Assembly: GCA_009772895.1 (NCBI GenBank) | Contig: WOUP01000004.1 | Coordinates: forward strand, 132,501-196,500 | Reading direction: 5' to 3' | Length of the DNA: 64,000 nt | Source of the DNA: Puniceicoccaceae bacterium 5H | Lineage (GTDB): Bacteria; Verrucomicrobiota; Verrucomicrobiia; Opitutales; Oceanipulchritudinaceae | Shown here: positions 27,060-35,834 of the stretch, piece by piece | Layout: each line of letters starts with the position of its first letter | Numbering within the stretch: the first letter of the stretch is position 1 | The notes under the pieces: generated by a model | What the model was told of the DNA's origin: nothing | What the model saw: only the letters and a program-made list of their open reading frames with translations | Databases searched by the model: none | Translations under genes and position numbers: made by a program

Positions 27060-28742
27060 ATGTTCTCACGATTTTCTGCGGCGCTCAAGATTCAGCTCCT
27101 TGTTGCCATTGCCACGGTGACCGCACTTTTCCTCGCTTTCTCGGGCTTCCACGGACTGCAGCGAGCGACAGAGGAGGCCGATGGGCAGATCGGCAAATTG
27201 ATCATTCGAGGGGAAAAGGAGCGGCTCAAGTTGCTGATCGATGCCCTTGCGATCGACTTGGGGCGCGAGCTGGAGACGGTTTCCGTAGCGAGCGAGCGCG
27301 ATACGATCATCCGCGAGGCCCTGCACCCCATCCGCTTCGAGGAAGACAACAGTGGCTATGTCTTTGCCTACCGCCAGACGACGAATGTCGCGCACCCGCC
27401 GGATCCGGCGGCGAAGGAAGGCAAGGACGCCAAGGATACGAAAGACCTCAATGGCGTCATGGTGATCCAGGAGTTGCACCGCGTGGCTTCGTCCGGCGGT
27501 GGCTTCCTCAACTATGTCTTTGAAAAGCCCGGTGTCGGACCGGCGCCGAAAGTTTCTTACGCACGCATGATCCCCGGCACGGACGTGTGGATCGGTAGCG
27601 GCGTATATCTCGACAACGTCGCCGCGCAGCAGGCGGCATCGGTGGCGCAGATGGAGCGCAAGGCCCATCAGTTGCAGTGGATCGCGACCGGTATCGCCGC
27701 GTTTTTGATCGTCGGCTGTCTGGCCCCGATGGGGTGGTATATCAGCCGCAACCTGTCGCGCCAGCTCGGTAAAACCAGCGACATGCTTTCCACCAGCTCG
27801 GAACAGGTGGCCACCGCTGCGAATTTCATTGCCAACTCGAGCAATGAGCTGGCGGCCGGTTCTTGCCAGCAGGCGGCGGCCATCGAAGAGACCTCGGCCT
27901 CGTTGGAAGAAATCGCCTCCATGGCCAAGAGCAACGCTGAGCATTCGCAGCGCTCCAACCACATGATGCAGGAGGCGATGGCCTCCATCGAAGAGGCCAG
28001 CGCGCGCTTATCCAGGCTGACTGCCAGCATGCAGGAGATTGCCGAAGCCAACCAGGAAACGCAGAAGATTATCCGCACGATCGACGAGATCGCCTTCCAG
28101 ACCAACCTGTTGGCGCTCAATGCGGCGGTGGAAGCTGCCCGCGCGGGGGAATCGGGCGCCGGCTTTGCGGTGGTGGCCGAAGAGGTGCGCAGCCTCGCCA
28201 ACCGGTCCGCCGAAGCCGCTCGCTCTACCAGCAGCATGATTGAAAACGGCGTCTCGCGCATCGAGCAAGGCCAGCGCCTGGTGACGGATTGCAACGATGT
28301 GTTTTCGACCCTGAGTCAGAAGTCGGCAGAGGTCGCGGAGTTGCTGACCGGGGTGGCCGATGCCTCGCTGCAGCAGTCCTCCGGCGTAGACCAGGTCGGC
28401 AAGGCGGTGCTCGAAATGGATGCCGTGGTGCAAAAGAACGCCGCCGGGGCGGAAGAGTCTTCCTCGTCGGCCGAAGAGCTGAATGCGCTCGCGGCGGAAT
28501 TGCTGGGAGGGGTAAGCCAGCTGGATGCGATCGTGCGCGGCGGACGCAAGAGCCACCGCGCGAACGCCCGGGAGGACGCAAAGCCGCAAGCGCAGGCCAA
28601 GTCTTCGCATGAACCGCAGTCCGGGGCCAAAAAGACAGCCCGGAAGGCGGCCGACAAGGACGATGGTTGGGGAGATCTGGCCGGTTCGGAGTTCGATGCC
28701 GTGCAAGGCGAGGAGCTTTCGTTTCTGAAACGTCACCACTAG
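27060..28742 (+). CDS. Chemoreceptor 4 of four, Cache-type, HAMP-less
   Basis: A 560-residue paralog starting [20 protein letters not shown]. The Cache domain has [20 protein letters not shown] plus a Lys/Asp-rich insertion ([14 protein letters not shown]) not present in the other receptors, then [21 protein letters not shown]2, methylation region and hairpin tip are as in receptors 1-3. The tail ends LSFLKRHH. It closes the tandem array. The four genes are separated by 109-174 bases, so each may have its own promoter. Confidence 0.95.
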   Translation: MFSRFSAALKIQLLVAIATVTALFLAFSGFHGLQRATEEADGQIGKLIIRGEKERLKLLIDALAIDLGRELETVSVASERDTIIREALHPIRFEEDNSGYVFAYRQTTNVAHPPDPAAKEGKDAKDTKDLNGVMVIQELHRVASSGGGFLNYVFEKPGVGPAPKVSYARMIPGTDVWIGSGVYLDNVAAQQAASVAQMERKAHQLQWIATGIAAFLIVGCLAPMGWYISRNLSRQLGKTSDMLSTSSEQVATAANFIANSSNELAAGSCQQAAAIEETSASLEEIASMAKSNAEHSQRSNHMMQEAMASIEEASARLSRLTASMQEIAEANQETQKIIRTIDEIAFQTNLLALNAAVEAARAGESGAGFAVVAEEVRSLANRSAEAARSTSSMIENGVSRIEQGQRLVTDCNDVFSTLSQKSAEVAELLTGVADASLQQSSGVDQVGKAVLEMDAVVQKNAAGAEESSSSAEELNALAAELLGGVSQLDAIVRGGRKSHRANAREDAKPQAQAKSSHEPQSGAKKTARKAADKDDGWGDLAGSEFDAVQGEELSFLKRHH

Positions 28743-28819
28743 CACCATTCGATCGCGGCGTCCTCCGCGCGACTTTCCATTTCCCACACTTGCCAAGGCG
28801 CAGGTTTTGGGCAACGCTC

Positions 28820-28957
28820 ATGAGTTGCCCCGGGTGTGGGCAAAACATGATGAGCGACACCGACGATTGCGAAGGTGAGAGTAGTCCGCGCGGGCGACGG
28901 CCCGATGCCCCATTTGCACTGACCGTGCCGCTACGGGAAAGGCGGGACCAATGGTAG
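28820..28957 (+). CDS. Possible 45-aa Cys-motif peptide
   Basis: A short ORF, MSCPGCGQNMMSDTDDC at its start, with a CxxC pair and a third Cys, whose stop overlaps the start of the CNNM/CorC gene (ATGGTAG). The CPGCGQ motif looks like half a zinc ribbon. The overlap would allow translational coupling, but the remainder has no folded-domain character and no clear ribosome binding site was seen. It is listed with low confidence. Confidence 0.25.
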   Translation: MSCPGCGQNMMSDTDDCEGESSPRGRRPDAPFALTVPLRERRDQW

Positions 28958-30054
28958 CGTTGGTTCTGGCGATCCTCTTTACGTTGGGAACTTCCGCGTT
29001 CTGTTCCCTGCTCGAAGCGTTTATCCTCTCGACCACCGTGACGGAAGTCGAGGTGATGAAACGTGAGCATCCTCGGCGTGGCCGGTTGCTGGCCCGCTTC
29101 AAGGAGCGGATCGAGGAGAGCAGCGCCGCCATCCTCACGCTCAACACCATCGCCAACACTGCGGGTGCCACCGTGGTCGGCGCCATCGGTGCACGGGTGC
29201 CGGAGGTCAGCGACTCGGTCTACTGGATCATCCCGGGCGTTTGGCTGCTGTCGATCTTCATGACGGTTTCGATCCTCGTCTTTTCCGAGATCATCCCGAA
29301 GAACATCGGTGTCGCCTATCGCCGGAGTCTGGGCTCGTGGCTGGTGGATCCGCTGCTCGTCATCCGGGTAATCATGAAGCCGTTCAGCCTCATGGCGCGC
29401 AAGCTCCTCTCCTTCATGGTCGTGGTGCCGGCGCCGACGGAGGAAGAGCAGGAGGAGGAAATCCGCCTGCTGGCCGAGCGCAGCGCCAAGATGGGCGCCC
29501 TCAGCGACAGCGAGCGCGACCTGATCTCCAACGCCCTCAGCCTCGACGACCGGCGGGTGGAAGACATCATGACGCCGCGCACGGTGGTGATGTTTCTGCG
29601 GGACAGCGCCAAAGTGGGCGAAGTGATGACGGACTTCCGCAACATCCCGTTTGCCCGCATCCCCGTCTACGAGGAGAACATCGACAACGTGGTGGGCATG
29701 GTACGCCGCCGTGACATCCTCGAGGCCTACGGTGAGGACCAGGAGGAGACGACGATGCGCGACTTGATGCGCGATGCCGTCTTTGTGCCGGAGACCGCCA
29801 GTGCGCTGGATGCCATGCAGCTGTTCTTGCGCAAGCACCAGCAGATCGCCGTGGTGGTCGACGAGTTTGGCTCCACCGCGGGCGTAATCTCAATGGAAGA
29901 CATCGTGGAGCAGCTGCTGGGCGACGAGATTTACGAGCACTCCGACGTAGCGGTGGACATGCGCGAGCTGGCCAAGAAGCGAGCCGAGAAGCGCCCGCCG
30001 GCCACCCCGGAAGCCGAACGCACCAACGGCTCCTACAATCACGCCCGAGCCTGA
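28951..30054 (+). CDS. CNNM/CorC-type membrane protein with CBS pair
   Basis: Member of the hemolysin-C/CorC/CNNM family (DUF21 plus CBS domains), thought to take part in magnesium or cobalt homeostasis. At 367 residues it has three to four N-terminal hydrophobic segments (about 1-20, 60-80 and 90-115), including the conserved VFSEIIPKNIGVAYRR. The CBS pair (about 205-330) begins VEDIMTPRTVVMFLR and ends VVDEFGSTAGVISMEDIVEQLLG. The C-terminal transporter-associated CorC_HlyC domain is missing; the protein ends in a charged tail, as in the short CNNM-like forms. A purine-rich stretch (GGGAAAGGCGGG) precedes the ATG. Confidence 0.88.
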   Translation: MVALVLAILFTLGTSAFCSLLEAFILSTTVTEVEVMKREHPRRGRLLARFKERIEESSAAILTLNTIANTAGATVVGAIGARVPEVSDSVYWIIPGVWLLSIFMTVSILVFSEIIPKNIGVAYRRSLGSWLVDPLLVIRVIMKPFSLMARKLLSFMVVVPAPTEEEQEEEIRLLAERSAKMGALSDSERDLISNALSLDDRRVEDIMTPRTVVMFLRDSAKVGEVMTDFRNIPFARIPVYEENIDNVVGMVRRRDILEAYGEDQEETTMRDLMRDAVFVPETASALDAMQLFLRKHQQIAVVVDEFGSTAGVISMEDIVEQLLGDEIYEHSDVAVDMRELAKKRAEKRPPATPEAERTNGSYNHARA

Positions 30055-30117
30055 CTGAAGGCGGCCCCTCACGCTTCACCCTTGACGCTACGGCGTGTAA
30101 AGCGTCTATAGCCTGCG

Positions 30118-31014
30118 ATGGACTTGCTTGCCGGGCTGGCTTTCTGGGTGCACGATCTCGACCCGTTTATCTTTCAGATCCGCGAAGGCATCGGCCCGCG
30201 GTGGTATGGGGCCGCCTATCTGGTTGGTCTCTTCCTCGCCTGGTGGCTGCTGCGGCTGTATTACCAGCGGGGCCGGTCCTTTCTCGACGGGCCGAAGCGC
30301 GAAACGCTTTTCTACGCGCTGGTCATCGGGGTTTTCGCCGGTGGCCGCCTCGGTTACGCGATCCTCTACCGGCCGAGCCTGTTCTGGCCCAACCCGTTGA
30401 AGCTGTTCGAGGTGTGGGACGGGGGCATGGCGAGCCACGGCGGTTTCATCGGCGTAGCGCTGGCGCTATGTTTTTGCGCCCGTCGCTTCCACTTCGATAC
30501 GCGTGCGCTGGCGGATATCGTGGCGACGACGGCGCCGCCCGGGCTGTTCTTCGGCCGTATCGCCAACTTCATCAATGGCGAGCTGTGGGGCAAGGTGACG
30601 GATTTCAAGTACGCCGTCATCTTTCCCGACGCTCAGCAGCGGCCTTACTTCCGGCCCGACCTCTTCACCACCTACAGTGAGCAGCTCGGCCGCTACGTGA
30701 ATCCCCGCCATGCGTCCCAGCTCTACGAGGCGGCGCTGGAGGGGCTCGTATTGTTTGTCTACATGCAGCTCCGCTTCTGGACGCGCGATCCGCAAAAGGT
30801 CAAGCCGGGGCACCTGACCGGCGAGTTTCTGATCGCCTACGCCATCTTGCGCATGATTGGGGAAGTATTCCGCGAGCCCGACGCAAGCCTCATACTCGGG
30901 TTGAGTCGCGGCACCTTCTATTCGGTCGTCTTTATTTTAGTGGGCGTTGGGCTGATTCTGGTAGCTCGCCGTAGTGCCAACGTAGATACCACTCCTCAGG
31001 CGGCCGCAAAATAG
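30118..31014 (+). CDS. lgt: Prolipoprotein diacylglyceryl transferase
   Basis: Transfers diacylglycerol from phosphatidylglycerol to the lipobox Cys of prolipoproteins, the first step of lipoprotein maturation in the inner membrane. The 298 residues contain seven hydrophobic segments. The Lgt signature FFGRIANFINGELWGK is present, as are WDGGMASHGGFIG and the late Arg region FREPD. The ATG at 30118 is used. It is likely needed for the outer-membrane-factor lipoprotein at 41718-43214. It lies 64 bases after the CNNM gene and may share its transcript. Confidence 0.96.
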   Translation: MDLLAGLAFWVHDLDPFIFQIREGIGPRWYGAAYLVGLFLAWWLLRLYYQRGRSFLDGPKRETLFYALVIGVFAGGRLGYAILYRPSLFWPNPLKLFEVWDGGMASHGGFIGVALALCFCARRFHFDTRALADIVATTAPPGLFFGRIANFINGELWGKVTDFKYAVIFPDAQQRPYFRPDLFTTYSEQLGRYVNPRHASQLYEAALEGLVLFVYMQLRFWTRDPQKVKPGHLTGEFLIAYAILRMIGEVFREPDASLILGLSRGTFYSVVFILVGVGLILVARRSANVDTTPQAAAK

Positions 31015-31060
31015 CCTGTTTGACTTGAACTCGCCTCCCGGGCGGCCAATCGTGCAGCCT

Positions 31061-32989
31061 ATGAGGAAGGACGCTCTCTTGGCTCGAGCGCAGGGTTTCG
31101 TCGACTTTCGTTGCCGGGGCATCCTGCTGCTGTTGATGGTGTTCGCCGCTCCCTCCCTGTGGGGTCAGCTGCTTCGTTTCGATTCGATTCAGGACCTCGA
31201 GGATGCACCGACGAACGGCCTGGCACACCGCACGGTGGCTGTAGTCGCCGGTTTTGACGAACCGGGCGACGGTGGTGGTGGGGAGTTCTACCTCGACCGC
31301 TCGGGCCTGTTGGGCGAGGGGGCGGAAAATGCGGTGACCGTCTGGAAGGCGCAGGGCGAGCAGCCGTTGTATTGGCGACGCCTGGACGCGGCGGACGTTT
31401 CCGGTGTTTCGTGGCGCTGGGCGGGCGTCCGCACTTCCGACGATCCCCAGGACGCGGAGGTCAACGGCGAGCGTTTCCGTCACCTGCTGGGTTTCATGAA
31501 AGGGCGCAATGGACCCCTGGTGCTCGATGGCGGACGCGCCTATATTGGCGGCGCGCTGACGACACCGACGGATCTGGTTGTCCACGCGGGCGGCGGCGTC
31601 ATGGTGCATCCAGATGCGGACGGCAAATGGCACTTCGAGCACTTCGTGGAAGATACGTCGCGCCAGTGGGCGGATGCATCGGCAACGTATCTGGATGGTG
31701 CGATCGCCAATGGCTTTGCCCGGCCTCAGTGGTTTGGTGCCAGCGGGCGGGGCCGGGAAGGGGAGCATAACGCGCCGCATCTCAACAGCGCCTTTGCGAT
31801 CTCACGGACGATTCTGATCGCCGGCACCTTCAATATCGGCAGCGAGCCGGTACGTTTTCCCCAGGGCGGGCGCATCTCCGGCATGTCGTATACGCAGGGC
31901 AACATGCGAGATTCCACCTCATCGATGTTGCGCCGCACGGTGGATGGCGTCGGCCTGCTGATGGACGGCGGCTTTCCCATCAAGCAACAGCTGCGGCAGC
32001 TGCACCTGGACCACTTGCAGATCTTTGGCGGCAGCGTGGAGTTCAGCAGCGATTTGATCGTGGCGACGGGCGTGGCGCTGTTGCAGATCGACTCGACCGT
32101 CACGATTACCGGTCCATTTGCCAACGAGGACCGGCCGGGCGGATACCGCCTGCTGTATGCGGAGCAGGTCTTCGATTCGGAGCTGTATGCCCGCTTCATG
32201 GGCGGCGGTGACAAAAACGGGCTGCCAGCCATCGAGATCCACTCCGGGCCGCGTTACTGGACCAACCAGGTCTTTTTTGGGGCTCGCATGATGGAGGGCT
32301 TTCGCAGTACCGCGATCAAGATCGTCGGGCCTGCCAATCACATTATTTTCGACGGGCGCAAGCTGGAGAGCCATGTCGTCGAGCGCAACAAGCCGACCCA
32401 TCCCGTCCTGATTTTCGAGAAGTGCAATGTCATCAATTTTGACTACACGAACATCTTTTTTAACGGCGACCAGATCAACGGCGAGACGCTGGTGGAGTTT
32501 CGGGACTGCACCAATGTGTTCGGCCAGCTGACCATTGGCGCCGGCAAATACCGTAAGGGCACATATCCGCATCAGCTCGAGCAGGGCGAGCTGGAAGCGG
32601 GCCGCGAGTATCAGTTTTTGCGGGATGCGGCCGCCTTTGATGCCGAAAACCTGGGCCTGGAGGCGGAGGACGAGCAGACCTTCCGCGTCGAGCGCAGTGG
32701 GGTGCCGAAATCCTGGGGCAATGCCGCGGTGCGGCCATTGACGCCTGCCGAGGGCAAGGTGCGCTTCGATCACCTGATGACGTTCACGGGGGACAAGCCG
32801 GTCTCTGGCGTCGACCTCGATCTGTTTATCTATGACGGCAGCCGAGAGGTCCTGAGCAATTTGCGGGACGGCGTGGCGGTCGAGATCGAAGGCGAGGCGT
32901 TGCCAGGGCGGGTGAACGTGCGCATCCACGGCGCGCCGCATGTGCCGATCGAGGAGATTCGGGCGACGAATCTGGAGCCCGAAGAATAG
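31061..32989 (+). CDS. Exported beta-helix-like protein, unknown
   Basis: A large secreted protein of about 642 residues. A basic N-terminus is followed by a hydrophobic segment (GILLLLMVFAAPSLWG) that should act as a signal peptide. The body has the repeating beta-strand rhythm of right-handed parallel beta-helices (for example NHIIFDGRKLESHVV, then NVINFDYTNIFFNGDQING), with a tailspike- or pectate-lyase-like N-terminal module. No catalytic residues could be assigned. Substrate-binding or polysaccharide-degrading roles are plausible. The start is uncertain: the ATG at 31061 is preferred over a TTG at 31025. No phage genes lie nearby, so a tailspike origin is not supported. Confidence 0.65.
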   Translation: MRKDALLARAQGFVDFRCRGILLLLMVFAAPSLWGQLLRFDSIQDLEDAPTNGLAHRTVAVVAGFDEPGDGGGGEFYLDRSGLLGEGAENAVTVWKAQGEQPLYWRRLDAADVSGVSWRWAGVRTSDDPQDAEVNGERFRHLLGFMKGRNGPLVLDGGRAYIGGALTTPTDLVVHAGGGVMVHPDADGKWHFEHFVEDTSRQWADASATYLDGAIANGFARPQWFGASGRGREGEHNAPHLNSAFAISRTILIAGTFNIGSEPVRFPQGGRISGMSYTQGNMRDSTSSMLRRTVDGVGLLMDGGFPIKQQLRQLHLDHLQIFGGSVEFSSDLIVATGVALLQIDSTVTITGPFANEDRPGGYRLLYAEQVFDSELYARFMGGGDKNGLPAIEIHSGPRYWTNQVFFGARMMEGFRSTAIKIVGPANHIIFDGRKLESHVVERNKPTHPVLIFEKCNVINFDYTNIFFNGDQINGETLVEFRDCTNVFGQLTIGAGKYRKGTYPHQLEQGELEAGREYQFLRDAAAFDAENLGLEAEDEQTFRVERSGVPKSWGNAAVRPLTPAEGKVRFDHLMTFTGDKPVSGVDLDLFIYDGSREVLSNLRDGVAVEIEGEALPGRVNVRIHGAPHVPIEEIRATNLEPEE

Positions 32990-33034
32990 CGCTTGAAGCT
33001 TGTCTGAGCGGCAATAGTTGCCTAGTCATAGAGC

Positions 33035-34453
33035 ATGGCGTTTGACCGCATTCTGATCGTGGATGATGAGCGCATTGTGCGGCGGGCCCTGTCCACGTGG
33101 CTGCGCAAACGTAACTACCAGGTCGGCGCGGCCGAGAGCCTGCAGGATGCGCGCGATTCGCTGCAGCAACTGGCCTACGATCTGATCTTTCTGGACGAAC
33201 GCCTGCCGGACGGCGAGGGCTCGGAGTTTTTGCGTGAAATCGCCCAGATGCCCGACGCGCCCATGGTCGTGATCATGACGGGTTTCGGCAATGCCGATGC
33301 GGCGATCCAGTGTATGCGTTCCGGAGCGTTCGATTACCTGATCAAGCCCTTCCCCAACGAGCAGGTCGACGTGGTGGTGAAAAAGGCGGAGGATTACCGC
33401 CGCGTGCGCCAGCTCACGCGCTTTTACAGTGGTGCGGACGAGCAACAGCAGGACTCGCTGCTCATTGGCCAGAGCGGCGGCATGAAACAGGTCAAGGACT
33501 TGATCCGCCGCGTGGCCCCGACTCAGGCCACCGTGCTGATCCACGGAGAGAGCGGGACGGGTAAGGAGTTGATCGCCAAGGAAATCCACCGCAATAGCGA
33601 CCGCCGGGACCAGCCCTTCATCCGGGTGAACTGCGCGGCGATCTCCGAGACGCTGATCGAGAGCGAGTTCTTCGGCCACGAAAAGGGGGCCTTCACCGGG
33701 GCGGACCGCCGGCACGCGGGCCGCTTTGAACTGGCCGACGGCGGTACGATCCTGCTGGACGAAATCAGCGAGGTGTCACCCGCCTTGCAGGCCAAGTTGT
33801 TGCGGGTGTTGCAGGAGCAGGAATTTGAGCGCGTGGGGGGCACGAGCACGATCCACGTGGATGTGCGAGTGATCGCCACGACCAACCGTACGCTGGAGAA
33901 GGCAGTGGAGCGGGGGGAGTTTCGTCAGGACCTGTACTACCGCCTCAACGTGTTCCCCATCTATAATCCGCCCCTGCGGGAGCGTCGGGACGACATCCCG
34001 CTGATCGCGCGCTATTTCATCGAGTTGGCCCGGCGGCAACACGGGGTGGAGGTGACCGGCCTCAGCCCGGAGGCGTTGCAGGCGCTGTTGAACCACGATT
34101 GGCCCGGTAACGTGCGTGAGCTGCGCAATTTGATTGAACGGGCCGTCATCATGACCAGCGGCGGCGGCGCGATCCAGCCTGCGGCGTTGGGATTGGGCTC
34201 GATCGCTGAGTCCGAGGCGGCACCGGACGCGAGCCACGGAAACGGGGCAGGCCCTACGGTGCGTAGTTTTGCCTCGCTCGCCCCGGAAAACCTGCCGCCA
34301 CTGGAAGAAGTTGAACGAGAGCATATATTGACCACCCTGAGCGCCTATCAAGGCAACCGGACGCGCGCCGCCGAACGGCTTGGCATCAGCCTGCGAACGA
34401 TGCGTAACAAGCTACGGCAATACCGCGACGCCGGGATACCGATCCCCCAATAA
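33035..34453 (+). CDS. NtrC-type sigma-54 response regulator
   Basis: Sigma-54-dependent response regulator, 472 residues. The receiver domain has D10/D11, phospho-acceptor D54 (IFLDERLPDG) and K104 (LIKPFPNEQ). The AAA+ domain has Walker A GESGTGKE (171-178), the intact sigma-54 contact loop GAFTGA (218-223) and Walker B GGTILLDE (236-243). The C-terminal Fis-type HTH reads NRTRAAERLGISLRTMRNKL. The HTH resembles those of flagellar regulators of the FlbD/FleR kind, but no flagellar gene is adjacent. It is followed 7 bases later by the H-box protein gene, so the two are very likely partners. Confidence 0.92.
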   Translation: MAFDRILIVDDERIVRRALSTWLRKRNYQVGAAESLQDARDSLQQLAYDLIFLDERLPDGEGSEFLREIAQMPDAPMVVIMTGFGNADAAIQCMRSGAFDYLIKPFPNEQVDVVVKKAEDYRRVRQLTRFYSGADEQQQDSLLIGQSGGMKQVKDLIRRVAPTQATVLIHGESGTGKELIAKEIHRNSDRRDQPFIRVNCAAISETLIESEFFGHEKGAFTGADRRHAGRFELADGGTILLDEISEVSPALQAKLLRVLQEQEFERVGGTSTIHVDVRVIATTNRTLEKAVERGEFRQDLYYRLNVFPIYNPPLRERRDDIPLIARYFIELARRQHGVEVTGLSPEALQALLNHDWPGNVRELRNLIERAVIMTSGGGAIQPAALGLGSIAESEAAPDASHGNGAGPTVRSFASLAPENLPPLEEVEREHILTTLSAYQGNRTRAAERLGISLRTMRNKLRQYRDAGIPIPQ

Positions 34454-34460
34454 ATAGATC

Positions 34461-35123
34461 ATGGCCATTAGCACATCGCTGTCTCGCTTTGCTCCCTGGG
34501 CAGAAGAAGCCCGAACCCAAGCCCTCCGCAAGTTGCTGCACGACGGCGGCAATCAACTGCTGGGGGTCTTGTCGCTGGCCGAGAGCTGGCGCGACAGCAC
34601 TCCCGACGAGGAGTGTATCGAGGATTGGGAAGAGGTGTATCTCGCGGCCCAGAAGCTCAAGACGCAGCTGGCCAACATGCGGGAGATCCTGACGGAGGAC
34701 AGCAGCGTGGAATGGGTCGAGGCGATCGCGTGGCTGGAGACCAATCAGGAGCTGCTGCAAAACCTGTTGCCGCGCGGCATGAAGTGGGAGTGCCACACCA
34801 ATGCGGAGAGTGCACGGCTCCACATCCCGGAGTCTCGCTGGCGCGATCTGCTCGTGGCCTGCATCATGTTTCAGGTCGGCGAAGTGACGGGGCAGGGTGT
34901 CCTGCACTGCCAGCTGGAGCGTCATGGCGACGTGCTCGAGCTGTTCTGGCGCTACGAGTCCAAGCGGCCCGAGTTGTTTGCCGAAATCGAGGAACGTATG
35001 CACCAGCTGTGCGCTTCGCTCGATACAGAGTTCGACATCCAGGTGGTGCCGGAGGCAATCGAGACGGTGCTGCGCTGGGAGGTGGACACGCAGGGTGAGC
35101 CTCCAGCCTTGCGGGACAGATGA
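34461..35123 (+). CDS. H-box protein lacking kinase ATP boxes, likely partner of the NtrC-type regulator
   Basis: A 220-residue cytoplasmic protein. Near the N-terminus, KLLHDGGNQLLGVLSLAESW (24-43) looks like the phospho-accepting helix of a histidine kinase, with H27 followed by Asp as in HD-type H-boxes. A second helix (residues 56-75) would complete a four-helix dimer. The C-terminal part has the length of a small GHKL-like fold, but the N, D, F and G boxes are not recognisable. This resembles histidine phosphotransferases such as ChpT, which keep the dimer and a degenerate ATPase-like domain. It follows the regulator by 7 bases and overlaps the next gene by 4 bases (ATGA). Its role is inferred from sequence pattern and position. 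Confidence 0.6.
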   Translation: MAISTSLSRFAPWAEEARTQALRKLLHDGGNQLLGVLSLAESWRDSTPDEECIEDWEEVYLAAQKLKTQLANMREILTEDSSVEWVEAIAWLETNQELLQNLLPRGMKWECHTNAESARLHIPESRWRDLLVACIMFQVGEVTGQGVLHCQLERHGDVLELFWRYESKRPELFAEIEERMHQLCASLDTEFDIQVVPEAIETVLRWEVDTQGEPPALRDR

Positions 35124-35770
35124 GCGAGCTGCTGTGGCCCATCATGGCGGGAAGCTGGGTGGGGGTGCTTTTCGCGGCTTCTTTTGCCAGTGCCACTGTC
35201 TGGCTGTGCCAGCTGGCTTACAGCGGCTACCTTCGGGTCGCCTGGCAAGTCCAGGCCGCGCTTATGGCGGGCCTCGTCTGGGCGATGGGGCTGGTTTGCT
35301 CCGTTTGGCTCGTATTGTCGTGGTATGCGCGGCCGGCCACGCTCTTGCTGGGCGGGCTGGCCACGATTTGCCTGTTCGGCTCCGCTCTGGCCGTGCGGCG
35401 CGCGCCGGCACTCTCACAGCTTTCGTTTTCGCTGGAGCCGGGCGCCCGGCGGGGGCTGGCCTGGCGCGCCCTGCGCCGCCCCTTGTTCTTTTGGGGCACG
35501 TATGTGTTTGGTGTGGGCGCGCTCAACCTGGCGCAGCGTTTGCCGGAGCCGTGGGACTTCGTCAGCTGGTTGCCCTTGTTTCTGGCGGGGTTGAGCCTGG
35601 GCGCCGGGTGCTGGTTCGGTTTCTTTGTGTTGCTGGCCCGGATGGGCCGTTCGATCCCGCCGGATATCTGTCTGCGTTCGCTGAACAAGCTGCGCTTTCT
35701 CAGCTTCGTGATTCTCCTGGGGCTGGCGCTGCTCAACGTGCTCGACCTGGCGACGCTGCTGATCGCGTAG
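35120..35770 (+). CDS. Polytopic membrane protein, unknown
   Basis: A 216-residue protein with about six hydrophobic segments and few polar loops. It overlaps the H-box gene by ATGA and so belongs to the same operon. No motif or family recognised. An integral membrane partner of the regulator/H-box pair could supply the input signal, but nothing in the sequence proves that. Confidence 0.7.
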   Translation: MSELLWPIMAGSWVGVLFAASFASATVWLCQLAYSGYLRVAWQVQAALMAGLVWAMGLVCSVWLVLSWYARPATLLLGGLATICLFGSALAVRRAPALSQLSFSLEPGARRGLAWRALRRPLFFWGTYVFGVGALNLAQRLPEPWDFVSWLPLFLAGLSLGAGCWFGFFVLLARMGRSIPPDICLRSLNKLRFLSFVILLGLALLNVLDLATLLIA

Positions 35771-35778
35771 GCGAGGCA

Positions 35779-35811
35779 CAAAAAAACGCCGGAACCTGAA
35801 GGCTCCGGCGT
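35779..35811 (-). terminator. Terminator of the PiT-like gene
   Basis: An 8-bp perfect stem (ACGCCGGA/TCCGGCGT) followed by seven Ts on the minus strand, 24 bases past the stop at 35835. On the plus strand it also lies just after the membrane protein gene, so it may serve both. Confidence 0.85.
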
Positions 35812-35834
35812 GGACAAAAGGATGGGTGCTTGCG

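Noticed and set aside
28820-28957. Zinc-ribbon regulator upstream of the CNNM gene
   Set aside because: Only three cysteines and no ribosome binding site; kept only as a low-confidence ORF.
31061-32989. Phage tailspike gene indicating a prophage
   Set aside because: The beta-helix-like protein has a signal peptide and no other phage structural, lysis or integrase genes lie nearby.
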